A program made the position numbers and the translations under genes. A stretch of DNA of 64,000 nt, from assembly GCA_022841205.1 (NCBI GenBank), contig JALHCK010000007.1, forward strand, positions 1-64,000, written 5' to 3'. The DNA is from Methanomicrobiales archaeon (GTDB taxonomy: Archaea > Halobacteriota > Methanomicrobia > Methanomicrobiales > Methanospirillaceae). Below, one piece after another: positions 43,136 to 52,200 of this stretch (its first letter is position 1; each line of letters starts with the position of its first letter). Below the pieces are notes generated by a model. That model made no database searches. It worked only from the letters and a program-made list of their open reading frames with translations, and was not told the DNA's origin.

Positions 43136-43891
43136 ATGATCACAGAGCACAGCCATACCCAACAGCATCCGCTCTGGCTTTCCGTTGTACTGAGTCTCTT
43201 CCCAGGCGTTGGGCTGGGTGCGTTCATCATCGGGATGGCACCAGTATTGGAGGGTTGGGGGCTGGATCCGATCTTCGCCCTCTTCGGTGGTATCGGACTC
43301 GTGATCGTCCCTCTCGAACTCGGGTGCCTGGCTATCGTCGCCCGCAGGACAACCGGCTCGTGGTCCCCGCTTGCCGCGACAGCCTACAGGTCCAGGCTTC
43401 CTCCTGCACGGCTGCTGACAATGGCTTTTGGTCTCGCCATATGGTTCCTCTTCACGCTGATCGCCTGGATATCTTTGCTGGAAGGTTGGGCAATCGATCT
43501 GTTGTCCCCGTGGGTGCCCGGTTCGATTCTGCAGTTTGCGCAGACGAATGGAGGGGGAGATCTGCCTTCAGCGGGTGTTGTCGCGGCATTCCTGATCATA
43601 GCATTCGTGTTTAATGGCCTGGTCGGTCCAATAACCGAGGAGCTGTACTTCCGCGGCTATCTTCTCCCGCGGATTGACCGCTACGGCGTATGGGCGCCGG
43701 TTCTAAACACCCTCCTTTTTTCCATCTACCACGTGTGGACGCCGTGGAGGTGGCCCCAGATAGCCGCCGGGTTCCTGCCACTGGCCCTTGCCGCATGGCG
43801 AACACGGAGCATCTACGTGTCTATGACTGCTCATGTGATTATCAACATCGTCTTCCTGGTCATGCTCACAGCCTCGTTCGCTGCTGGCTGA
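43136..43891 (+). CDS. CPBP-family intramembrane metalloprotease
   Basis: 251 residues with about seven membrane segments. The EELYFR motif (ITEELYFRGYLLPRI) and FSIYHVW provide the EExxxR and FxxxH residues of the CAAX-prenyl-protease/bacteriocin-processing (CPBP, Abi) family. The third motif helix, HVIINIVFL, is also present. Known members cleave prenylated proteins or protect against bacteriocins; the archaeal substrates are unknown. It is 17 bp after argF, but its unrelated role suggests a simple neighbour. Confidence 0.88.
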   Translation: MITEHSHTQQHPLWLSVVLSLFPGVGLGAFIIGMAPVLEGWGLDPIFALFGGIGLVIVPLELGCLAIVARRTTGSWSPLAATAYRSRLPPARLLTMAFGLAIWFLFTLIAWISLLEGWAIDLLSPWVPGSILQFAQTNGGGDLPSAGVVAAFLIIAFVFNGLVGPITEELYFRGYLLPRIDRYGVWAPVLNTLLFSIYHVWTPWRWPQIAAGFLPLALAAWRTRSIYVSMTAHVIINIVFLVMLTASFAAG

Positions 43892-44107
43892 CGCACGGAA
43901 TACAAGAAATGATTCGTGCAGTCAGTCTGGCTGGGAGGATTTTTCATGCCCGGTGACCGGCCTTGCAAAGAGCCAGCTGACAACAAATACATGCGACAGA
44001 ATTCATCACGCCCGCCATAATAAGAGGCGATTTCCAAAAACAAGAGGCGGTTATCCGAACGGAGTTGCTAAAAAGAGAATAACCTGGAAAGATCCTTCCC
44101 GTGCCCG

Positions 44108-44815
44108 TCAGTCCCGGATGACTTCGTGGTACATCCCGCCCCGCTCTTCCACGTAGAGGACGGCCGTCCTGTCCCGGATGGCGGGCTTTGGGAATTTTCG
44201 CACCCGGACGATGCCGGTGGCCAGCGATTCGCCCGAAATGGATTCCACCCGCGATACACCTGCCGAAAGGAGGTCTTCCACGCGGATATCGCCCGAGAAG
44301 TCCCGGAGGTTTCCGAGCAGGACGTACCGGCCATCGTTTCCCGATGCCGCAAGCCCGATGCCTGCCAGCGCTCCGATGACCCCCCCGTCAGTCCCTCCAA
44401 GCCCGGCAAGCCGGATGCCGCACTTCCGGGCAAGAGCATATGCTTCGTCCTTTGTCCTGACGGTCATCTTCGCCTCGAGGCCGAACGCGGTGATCTCCGG
44501 CGGGACGTCTTTTTGGCCGGCAACGGCCAGCCCCGGGTCGCTTCCCACGATGAAATCGGAGATCATGAGTTCCTTCACCTGTTCAAAGACGGAATCGATA
44601 TCCCGGCCATTTTCCAGGTGGATTACCGCACAGCTGTTGTGCGAGGTATAGGGGATATCGGGATGGACAAGGAGCTGGTGCCGGCTCACCCCGGCAAGCT
44701 GGTAACCGGAATTCCCGAGATCGTGGGCGATTGCCCGGGCAAGCCGCCCGGTTCCGCGGGACTCACGGGTATCGGTGTCGTCGAGGGCAATGTAGAGGGT
44801 CACGTGATCAGGCAC
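44108..44815 (-). CDS. TiaS-like protein lacking the C-terminal domains
   Basis: 235 residues. IALDDTDTRESRGTGRLARAIA and GGTDGGVIGALAGIGL match the N-terminal kinase-like and adjacent parts of TiaS, the enzyme that adds agmatine to C34 of tRNA-Ile(CAU). True TiaS is roughly 400 residues and ends with an OB fold and a zinc ribbon that grip the tRNA; here the chain stops after the second element. It is therefore a shortened paralogue of unknown role rather than TiaS itself. The frame opens with GTG; an in-frame GTG four codons on is possible. Convergent with the CPBP gene. Confidence 0.75.
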   Translation of the reverse strand: MPDHVTLYIALDDTDTRESRGTGRLARAIAHDLGNSGYQLAGVSRHQLLVHPDIPYTSHNSCAVIHLENGRDIDSVFEQVKELMISDFIVGSDPGLAVAGQKDVPPEITAFGLEAKMTVRTKDEAYALARKCGIRLAGLGGTDGGVIGALAGIGLAASGNDGRYVLLGNLRDFSGDIRVEDLLSAGVSRVESISGESLATGIVRVRKFPKPAIRDRTAVLYVEERGGMYHEVIRD

Positions 44816-45027
44816 CCCTGGAATGGGAAATATTGACTTTCTACGGTAATGGAGCTATCTGATTTGACTCCTTCACGGGTTTGAAGGGTGCTATCCGTAA
44901 GTGATGGGCATAGCTTTATACTCTCGGCGTTGGAGAGGCTGAGTGAACACATTTGGCTGGAGAGAATTGAGTTATCCGCTCCCCCGGTATCCAGATGTGT
45001 CGGGAAATCCTGGAATGAGGCAGGATC

Positions 45028-45840
45028 ATGAGGAACACCAAAAGGTATCAGTCCCAGAACATAACGTTCGCCAACCAGCTCCCAGCATGTACACCAAATG
45101 GTTGTACTGATCAAACAGGCCCTGAGAGAGATCAATCTTTTTGCATTCAGGACGTGGAACAGGGTTCTCTTCCTGATTGTTATTTCATGGCGGCCCTGGC
45201 ATCGGTCGCGTGGGCAGATCCCAATCGGCTTGGAGTTTTCGCGACCGGGTATAAATTTAAAAGAGACATGGTTGCAACCACCCTCCCTGATAAAAAAGTG
45301 GCAACTTATAACGGTTCACCATGTTATGCCCGAATTGGGCCCCGTGGCTTTATATGGCCGTTGTTATATGAAAGGGCCTATGCCGTATGGAGGGGATGTG
45401 GAAACCCGTGCACATCCATGAATTGCATTGTGGGTGGTGCCGGGATGCAGGCCCTCGAGGATATTACAGGATACACTAAATCCCCGGTGATCCAGCCAGG
45501 TACATGGACAGCTGCAACAATTCCAAATAATAATGGGTTTGCATCCGTTCCGGCCGTTGCATGGACAACCAATGGGGATCCCGGGAACAAGATCCCTGCC
45601 GACCATACCTTCTCCTATCTCGGGCACTATCCGGCAATCAACCCGGCCTATGTTGTATTGAGAAATCCCCACGGCCGACTGGCACCGGAACCCTCAACAA
45701 ATGTAACAAGGAGCGATACAACCTGGTACTCCCGAGCGCCTTGCCCGATTAACTTTAAAAACGACAAGGATGGGATCTTTGCACTCGCGGTCCAGACCTT
45801 TAAATCAAAATTTGCAGGAATTGGATATGTAAGAAAATAA
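45028..45840 (+). CDS. Calpain-family cysteine protease-like protein
   Basis: 270 residues. The segment DVEQGSLPDCYFMAALAS places the catalytic Cys51 in the calpain consensus (QGxLGDCWFxAALAS). H193 in ADHTFSYLGH and N213 in LRNPHG fill the His and Asn positions, so the triad is complete. No signal peptide or membrane segment is seen, and the C-terminus ends at the domain, so it is a bare protease core. Calpain-like proteases are rare in archaea. The gene is AT-richer than its neighbours and precedes a propeller/PKD protein by 17 bp, suggesting joint acquisition. The start ATG 45028 has a purine-rich upstream. Confidence 0.8.
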   Translation: MRNTKRYQSQNITFANQLPACTPNGCTDQTGPERDQSFCIQDVEQGSLPDCYFMAALASVAWADPNRLGVFATGYKFKRDMVATTLPDKKVATYNGSPCYARIGPRGFIWPLLYERAYAVWRGCGNPCTSMNCIVGGAGMQALEDITGYTKSPVIQPGTWTAATIPNNNGFASVPAVAWTTNGDPGNKIPADHTFSYLGHYPAINPAYVVLRNPHGRLAPEPSTNVTRSDTTWYSRAPCPINFKNDKDGIFALAVQTFKSKFAGIGYVRK

Positions 45841-45857
45841 CGAAAAAGAGGGCAGAA

Positions 45858-48662
45858 ATGCTGAACTGGAAACTGGTTGGGAACAAGCAGAAAATTCGTC
45901 ATCTCTTTTTTTTCCTGGCCGTTGTAGTGATTATTATTGGTAACGGCTGCCCGGTCCATGCTGATGAATCATCAGGTGCGGGAATCGACGCAACCATATC
46001 ATCTCTCTCAACTGCGACCTGGGATTCCAATCAGGAAATGCCGGCCATCTGGCAGGACCGTGTCGTGTGGGAAGACCGAATAGAGATGCAGTCAGATATT
46101 TTTTTCTATAATATCACATCCGGTAAGGAGCAGCGCCTCACCATCACCGGAAGTGCAGAACTGCATCCCGATATTTTTGCAGATCTCGTTGTATGGGAAG
46201 GCTGGAGCAACGGGAGTTATAACATTTTCCTGTATGATCTGGCAAACGATGTTACAATCCAGGTCACGGATGATACCCATGACCAGTTCAACCCCTGTGT
46301 CTGGGGGGATATCATCGCCTGGGAAGATGGTGGATCTGTATACTATTACAACGTGGTTACCGGTGAAGAGAGCCAGGCATCCGAACCTGGCACCCCGGCC
46401 GGAAAACCCGATGTATGGGGAAACCATATTGTCTGGGAGCAGTGGTCCGGGGATAACCCGGAGATCATGCTCTATAATATCAGCAACCGATCAATCCACC
46501 AGGTTACTTCAGACCCCGGAAACCAGCAGTATCCATCGATCTGGGAAGACAGGATCGTATGGTCGGAGGATAAAGACGGGTACAAACAGATAATGTTGTA
46601 CAATATCACAACCGGCAATGTAACAAATCTCACCTCTGATCCATGGAACCACGAATTCCCTGTGATTTTCGGGAACCTTGTTGTCTATGAAAGGTTCTCA
46701 GATATCTCGGCAATCGACCTCACCACATCAGAAGAAGTCCTCCTGACAGAAGAAGTCCTCCCGGCTCCGGACACTCCCGATACTCCCCAGATCCAGCCGG
46801 CACTCTGGGGCAACCGGGTGGTATGGAGGGGGGTTTCGGACGGGTACTATGATATCTTTCTCTGCACGCTGGGGGTATCGTTACCTCCCCTGGCTGCTGA
46901 TTTTATGGCAAACATAACCGAGGGGATACCACCCCTTGTCGTTGAATTCACCGACAAGAGCGCAGGGGAGGTTGCTGGCTGGACGTGGGACTTTGGCGAT
47001 GGAGAAAAATCCCATGTGCAAAACCCCGTGCATACTTTTGCCGAACCTGAAATCTATCCCGTTACTCTCACAGTTCACAACCCATGGCAGAGAAGTGCAG
47101 TGAGGATGGATGGCCTGATCACAGTTGGTTCTCCACCAGTGCCGGATTATTCAGCCGATGTACTTTGCGGACCTGCTCCCCTGTCGGTACAGTTCATGGA
47201 CAAATCAAACGGGTACCCCTCCGGATGGCACTGGGATTTCGGGGACGGTGGCAACTCATCTGTACAGGACCCGTTCTACACTTACGAAAGTCCCGGAGTG
47301 TACACGGTCTCACTTCTGGCGGAGAACAAGTGGGGGAACGGAACAACCGAAAAGGAAGACTATATCACGGTCGTTGAAGGCTCATCACACCAGTGTATCC
47401 TGCCCGCAGAGGGTGTGGGGATTGAATATACCGATGCGGGGATGCATATCGTCCTCGATCCGGGTGCATTCGGGATTTCCAGGTTTGATCCGCTCGAAGT
47501 CCGCTCGCTCGTGACCGGAATTCCCGGTCCGGGCTCGGGTATATCGGGAATCGAATTCATTTCGGGTGATGAAACGGGGTTTTACCAGTCCGGGAATGAG
47601 ACTATCGAAGGTAACCTTTCGGGAATTGTGCTCATCAGCGACGATGTTTGTTCCCTCAACCGGAATTCATCGATCGGTCTTGTCTGGGACTACAATTTTT
47701 CATCCTTTTATCCGGAGTATCCTCCCGGAGGTGCAATCACCTCAACAGTATGGGAAGGGAGCACCCCGGAAGACGCCATCCGGTTCGAGGAGATTGCTAT
47801 CGACAACCACCATCATGTCAATGCGACCGCAATTACCCTGCTCTTCCAGTCCGGGAATATCCAGTCATCGGGCCCGGCAACCATCGTGGCTGGGATCGAC
47901 TCAGCCTGGATTGAGAGATATGGCTGGCGATGGAGCCACCACGTTGATTCCGATCCCCAGGGAGCAATGGTCTATGTCGATTCGAAATTGGTCGGGAAGA
48001 CCCCGGTTGATATTGGTGAAGGGCTCTCCCCGGGCAACCACACGGTCAGCCTCGTAAAACCGGGATACTATGGTAACATTACAACCATAACCATTGGCGA
48101 CAGGAGAGAAAATATCCGGGCCATCCGCATCCCGGATTTCGGCGAGGGATCATTTGTGAACACATCGTTCCTCTACCATGATCCGGTTTCCGGAATGGAT
48201 TACTTCAGGGTATACTCTCCGGAAGGGCTTTCAAAATTCGGCATCGTTTCGGTACGGCAGGAAGGAAACATCTTCCAGCTGGTCAACCTGGTCGTGTCAC
48301 GTGCGTTGAGTGCCGGTGGCGGCGGGGGTGGTGGAGGCAGCAGCGGCGGAACGCCGGGCAGGGCTGCTGCATCCGCAGCATCCCCCCCAGTAAAGGAACC
48401 GCCCGGCCCTGCGCCACAAGGAACAGTGGCTCTTCCGCCTGCTGCCTTTGAAGGGCACCAGGCTCATGAAAGCACCCTGCAACCATTGGGTGCCGGAGGA
48501 GGGGGGGAATTGCCACCGGCAACTCCTGGCGGGGAGGTTGGTTCATCTTCCAAAGTACTACCGATCGAAGGCACTTCAAGCCTCATCGTCCTTCGGAGCC
48601 TCTCCCTTGTCTTTGTCGCGATCTTTGTCGCCGTAGTCTTCTACATGCGGTGGAAAAGGTAG
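45858..48662 (+). CDS. Membrane-anchored TolB-like propeller/PKD/PEGA surface protein
   Basis: 934 residues. Order: signal peptide (HLFFFLAVVVIIIGNG); seven or so TolB-like beta-propeller repeats of about 45 residues with VWEDR and ITSG/LYNITTG motifs (about 45-330); two PKD domains (WTWDFGDGE and WHWDFGDGG); a region without clear fold; a PEGA domain (DPQGAMVYVDSKLVGKTPV); a polyglycine run; a Pro/Ala-rich stalk; and a C-terminal membrane helix with a basic end. It is a cell-surface adhesion or binding protein. It directly follows the calpain-like gene by 17 bp, so the protease may be its partner. Confidence 0.87.
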   Translation: MLNWKLVGNKQKIRHLFFFLAVVVIIIGNGCPVHADESSGAGIDATISSLSTATWDSNQEMPAIWQDRVVWEDRIEMQSDIFFYNITSGKEQRLTITGSAELHPDIFADLVVWEGWSNGSYNIFLYDLANDVTIQVTDDTHDQFNPCVWGDIIAWEDGGSVYYYNVVTGEESQASEPGTPAGKPDVWGNHIVWEQWSGDNPEIMLYNISNRSIHQVTSDPGNQQYPSIWEDRIVWSEDKDGYKQIMLYNITTGNVTNLTSDPWNHEFPVIFGNLVVYERFSDISAIDLTTSEEVLLTEEVLPAPDTPDTPQIQPALWGNRVVWRGVSDGYYDIFLCTLGVSLPPLAADFMANITEGIPPLVVEFTDKSAGEVAGWTWDFGDGEKSHVQNPVHTFAEPEIYPVTLTVHNPWQRSAVRMDGLITVGSPPVPDYSADVLCGPAPLSVQFMDKSNGYPSGWHWDFGDGGNSSVQDPFYTYESPGVYTVSLLAENKWGNGTTEKEDYITVVEGSSHQCILPAEGVGIEYTDAGMHIVLDPGAFGISRFDPLEVRSLVTGIPGPGSGISGIEFISGDETGFYQSGNETIEGNLSGIVLISDDVCSLNRNSSIGLVWDYNFSSFYPEYPPGGAITSTVWEGSTPEDAIRFEEIAIDNHHHVNATAITLLFQSGNIQSSGPATIVAGIDSAWIERYGWRWSHHVDSDPQGAMVYVDSKLVGKTPVDIGEGLSPGNHTVSLVKPGYYGNITTITIGDRRENIRAIRIPDFGEGSFVNTSFLYHDPVSGMDYFRVYSPEGLSKFGIVSVRQEGNIFQLVNLVVSRALSAGGGGGGGGSSGGTPGRAAASAASPPVKEPPGPAPQGTVALPPAAFEGHQAHESTLQPLGAGGGGELPPATPGGEVGSSSKVLPIEGTSSLIVLRSLSLVFVAIFVAVVFYMRWKR

Positions 48663-48787
48663 AGGATCTCCCCTGTTTTTTTCATTCCGGAAAGCAGGGT
48701 TCAGGGAAGAGAAGGTATCTTTATGAGAACCGGTTATAAGCACCATCCCAGGAGGAGTGCACAGGAACCGGGAGGAAACAGGATACA

Positions 48788-49753
48788 ATGAGATTCCAAC
48801 TCCGTTCCCTTTTCAGAGGTCCCCCGGATATCAACGCACTCGAGCGAAATGGTGATGTCGATTCACTGCTCCGCCTCCTGACCGATCCCAACCCCACCGT
48901 CCAGCGGAAGGCTGCCGAAGCGCTCGGGCGGATGGGAGAGCCTGCCGCCAACAAACTCATCGGGCGTACCCACCATGCGAACCGTACGTTTCGTATCGGG
49001 GCAGTTGAGGCACTCGCCGATATCCGCGAATCCCGCGCCGGAAAGAGGCTCACTGACCTCCTCCTCACCGATGAGAGCACCGAGGTCCGCTGGGTAGCGG
49101 CCATCGCGCTCGGGGAGACAGGAGGTGGGGGGGCGGTTCCAGCGCTCTGCACGGCACTCAAAGACCCCGACAAGTATGTCCGCTACGGTGCGGCACTGGC
49201 CCTTGAACACCTTGGCTGGACCCCTGCTTCAGCAGAGGATCGCGGATACTTCCTTGCAGCGGCCCAGCGGTGGGATGAGATTCCCTCCGCTCCCGATGTA
49301 CCGGCAGCCCCCTTCATCCACCACGTCCATGACTCTGATCCGGAAGTCCGGGCACACGCCGTAGAGATACTCGGAAAGCTCGGGACCCCCGATGCTAAAG
49401 TTGCATGTGACCTCGTCCTCAGGGATGCCAGCGGAGACGTCCGCTGGAAAGGTATCCTTGCCTTCCCCGACTGCGGGATACCGCTCATGCACCTTCCGCG
49501 GGTGCTTTCGAAGAGGAAACGGGAGAGAAAGAGCCCGTACATAGCCTCGTTCCTGAACTTCTTCTTCCTTGGCCTCGGTTACAACTATCTCGGGTTCTGG
49601 TGGGGACTCCTGCTCTTCCAGGCCAATGTCACTGCCATCGTCACCCTTGCCCCGGTTTTTGGTGCGGTGACCCTCTACCTGATCTCGTATCTCATCTCCA
49701 CCGTTGCTGTTGCCCACACGTGGTACTATGTCAGGGGGTTGCCAGACCTGTGA
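48788..49753 (+). CDS. HEAT-repeat protein with C-terminal TM2-like membrane region
   Basis: 321 residues. Residues 10-225 are HEAT/PBS-lyase-type repeats, each with a P-V/A-L or DP-A/V pattern (LTDPNPTVQRKAAEALGRMG, LLTDESTEVRWVAAIALGE). After a basic stretch (SKRKRERKSP) come two or three membrane helices containing FLNFFFLGLGYNYLGFWWG, a motif like TM2-domain proteins. The repeats should face the cytoplasm, making a membrane-tethered scaffold. The next gene is a paralogue of the same layout. Role unknown. Confidence 0.85.
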   Translation: MRFQLRSLFRGPPDINALERNGDVDSLLRLLTDPNPTVQRKAAEALGRMGEPAANKLIGRTHHANRTFRIGAVEALADIRESRAGKRLTDLLLTDESTEVRWVAAIALGETGGGGAVPALCTALKDPDKYVRYGAALALEHLGWTPASAEDRGYFLAAAQRWDEIPSAPDVPAAPFIHHVHDSDPEVRAHAVEILGKLGTPDAKVACDLVLRDASGDVRWKGILAFPDCGIPLMHLPRVLSKRKRERKSPYIASFLNFFFLGLGYNYLGFWWGLLLFQANVTAIVTLAPVFGAVTLYLISYLISTVAVAHTWYYVRGLPDL

Positions 49754-49823
49754 CCTGCCAGTCGTGTCATTTCCCACTGCAGCACACGAATCCCGTCCAG
49801 GGGCGGGCAGGGGGGCTTTTGAG

Positions 49824-50780
49824 ATGGTGATCCCATGGTCGTTCTCAAGCAAAGCCGATATCGCCGGGATGAAAGAACGGCGGGATTACAGCGGGCTGAT
49901 CAGGGCGCTCTCTCACCGGGACCTGGAGGTGCAGTGGAAGGCATCCGGTGCGCTTGCTGAGCTTGGACCCGGGGGCATGGAACACCTTCTCGCCGCCCTT
50001 CACAACCGGAACAGGGATACCAGGCTGGGAGTGATCGAGGCGCTGGGGCAGATCAGGGATCTCCGGGCAGTCGATCCGCTGCTCTCGCTCCTTGCAGACC
50101 AGAACAACGAGATCCGGTGGGAGGCAGCACTGGCCCTGGGAGAGATCGGGGACCTGCGGGCAGTCGATCCGCTCAGGCACGCATTGCAGGATATGGACCG
50201 CTATGTAAGGTACGGTGCTGCGGTTGCACTCGAAAAGCTTGCATGGGTGCCGGAAACGAAGGAAGAGTATGCATTCAGCCTTGCCGGGAGGCAGGACTGG
50301 AAATCCCTCGCCATGCTCGGTGCTTCTGCAGTCCCGGCCCTCACCCTGGCGAGCCGGGATCCCGAGAGGACCGTGCGTATCCAGGCCATCCGGACCCTCG
50401 GCCAAATCGGTGACAGGGAGGCTCTCCCTGCCATCTACGATGCCCTTGGAGATCCCGACGACCAGGTCCGGTGGGAAGCGGTTATCGCCGCTCCAAAGTG
50501 CGGGATAGCCCCGAAGTCCATCCCAAGGGGGCTTTCCAGGCGGCCGAGGATCCGGAAGAGCCCGCTTACTGCCGGCTTCCTGAACTTTGTCCTTCCCGGC
50601 ATCGGGTACCTCTGGCTTGGTAAGTGGTGGGGAATCCTGATCTTCCAGATCGATATTTATACCACGTTATGGATTTACCAGATGCGGGGGGACATCGCTG
50701 CACTCGACGTACTCCTTCCCTTCTACGTCATACTTGCCATCCATGCCTGGTACATCGCCCGCAGGATGCCGGAATTCTGA
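49824..50780 (+). CDS. HEAT-repeat protein with TM2-like region, paralogue of the preceding gene
   Basis: 318 residues, the same architecture as its upstream neighbour: HEAT-like repeats (about 10-225; LLADQNNEIRWEAALALGE) then a basic loop and FLNFVLPGIGYLWLGKWWG in the membrane part. The longer frame from 49704 starts inside the preceding gene's end and is not credible; ATG 49824 has a GGGGG-rich ribosome site. Tandem duplication is the simple explanation. Function unknown. Confidence 0.85.
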   Translation: MVIPWSFSSKADIAGMKERRDYSGLIRALSHRDLEVQWKASGALAELGPGGMEHLLAALHNRNRDTRLGVIEALGQIRDLRAVDPLLSLLADQNNEIRWEAALALGEIGDLRAVDPLRHALQDMDRYVRYGAAVALEKLAWVPETKEEYAFSLAGRQDWKSLAMLGASAVPALTLASRDPERTVRIQAIRTLGQIGDREALPAIYDALGDPDDQVRWEAVIAAPKCGIAPKSIPRGLSRRPRIRKSPLTAGFLNFVLPGIGYLWLGKWWGILIFQIDIYTTLWIYQMRGDIAALDVLLPFYVILAIHAWYIARRMPEF

Positions 50781-50888
50781 AAGGAGCCCGGGAAAAACCG
50801 CACGGTTCAAGACCAGCCATTTTTCCCAGATTGTGACGATGCTCTCTGAGAAGATACTCCGCGATTTGGAAGCACCGTAGTATTGGAT

Positions 50889-50908
50889 CAGGATATCCCT
50901 TTATCCTG
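50889..50908. terminator. Short hairpin after the HEAT-protein genes
   Basis: CAGGATA (50889-50895) and TATCCTG (50902-50908) flank a six-base loop about 110 bp after the second HEAT gene. No T-run follows, so it might instead be an operator for the downstream ABC operon. Confidence 0.35.
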
Positions 50909-50980
50909 GTATGGCGAAGAAAGAGCGATGAGGACATTCGCCTGGTTGTCATCGCAGACCCCATACCCGGGTTGTATTCT

Positions 50981-50990
50981 ATTATAATTA
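50981..50990 (+). promoter_or_regulatory. Candidate TATA box of the second ABC operon
   Basis: ATTATAATTA lies in an AT-rich stretch 76-85 bp before the binding-protein start (51066). The tandem ATAACTTTA repeats of the first ABC operon are not present here, so the two operons are probably regulated differently. Confidence 0.35.
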
Positions 50991-51065
50991 TTTACTGATT
51001 CTATAGACTTTGTCCACAGGTTATTAAGGGATGATTTAATAGATGTTATGATAATAGATGAAAGT

Positions 51066-52190
51066 ATGAAATTCGCACGATCACTTTTTCTCCTGATATG
51101 CTGCATCACCATTGCCGGGTTTCTTTCAGCAGGCTGCGTAACGCCAGACCAGCCGGGTAAGACACCGGAGGGAGGGAAGACCGTTACCGTCGTTGACATG
51201 ATGGACCGGACGGTGACTTCTCCCGCGGATCCCGGCCGCATTATCGGGGTTGGCGCAGGGGCACTCCGGATGATTGTCTACCTGCAGGAAGAGGACCGGG
51301 TAGTCGGAGTTGACATCCGGGAGCAGGATGCCAATGGAACGGTCTCCGGCATGCCCTCTGGAATCGATCGTCCATACAATATAGCCCATCCCGAACTTGC
51401 CAGCCGACCGTTTATCGGGGGGAGTGGCGGGGACCCCGAACTGGTTGCACTCCAGAAGCCCGATGTAGTGTTCCTTACTTTCGTGACCGGGAAGGATGCC
51501 GATGCACTGCAGGAGAAGAGCAGGGTACCGGTCGTCTCGCTCATCACGGGCGATCTCGGGAAAAACCGGCAGGTGTTCTACTCGTCCCTGCGAACCATGG
51601 CCAGGGTCCTTGGCAAAGAGCAGCGTGCCGAGGACGTGATCGGCTACATCAATGCCACCCTCGCCGATCTCCAGGAGCGGACGGCAGGAATCCCTCCTGG
51701 GGAGAAAGTCTCGGTCTATGTTGGAGGGATCGCCTTTAACGGTGCCCACGGCCTCCTCTCCACGGATCCATCGTACGCCCCCCTTGCCATGGTGAACGGG
51801 AACAACGTCGCCGCTGGGGCTGGGACCGGAGGGCAGATCATGATCGACAAGGAAAAACTCCTCTCATGGAACCCCGATGTCATCTTCATAGACGAGGCCA
51901 GTTATTCCCTGGTGGCTGAGGACCTGAAGGACCCCGTGTACCAGTCCCTTGATGCCGTCAGGGAAGGAAGGGTCTACGGGGTCATGCCCTACAACTGGTA
52001 CGCGAACAACTACGACACTGTGCTTGCCGACGCCTACTTCATTGGCAAGGTCCTTTATCCCACCCAGTTTGAAGATGTTGATCCGGAACAGAAGGCTGAC
52101 GAGATCTATACCAGGCTTGACGGGAAACCGGTATATGCGGAGATGAAGCGTATCTTCGGTGGCTTTGTTCCCTTCAGCCGGATCAGGTGA
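51066..52190 (+). CDS. Iron/cobalamin-class ABC transporter substrate-binding lipoprotein
   Basis: 374 residues. The signal peptide (ARSLFLLICCITIAGF) ends in a lipobox (LSAGC). The body has class III features: VTVVDMMDRTVTSP at the start, IIGVGAGALRMIVYL, and an extended helix joining the lobes, but lacks the AGG-NV motif of most BtuF proteins, having GNNVAAGAGTGG instead. ATG 51066 starts the signal peptide; the frame begins six codons earlier. First gene of a four-gene operon with a methyltransferase, permease and ATPase. Ligand not determinable. Confidence 0.87.
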   Translation: MKFARSLFLLICCITIAGFLSAGCVTPDQPGKTPEGGKTVTVVDMMDRTVTSPADPGRIIGVGAGALRMIVYLQEEDRVVGVDIREQDANGTVSGMPSGIDRPYNIAHPELASRPFIGGSGGDPELVALQKPDVVFLTFVTGKDADALQEKSRVPVVSLITGDLGKNRQVFYSSLRTMARVLGKEQRAEDVIGYINATLADLQERTAGIPPGEKVSVYVGGIAFNGAHGLLSTDPSYAPLAMVNGNNVAAGAGTGGQIMIDKEKLLSWNPDVIFIDEASYSLVAEDLKDPVYQSLDAVREGRVYGVMPYNWYANNYDTVLADAYFIGKVLYPTQFEDVDPEQKADEIYTRLDGKPVYAEMKRIFGGFVPFSRIR

Positions 52191-52200
52191 GTGATGGTCA

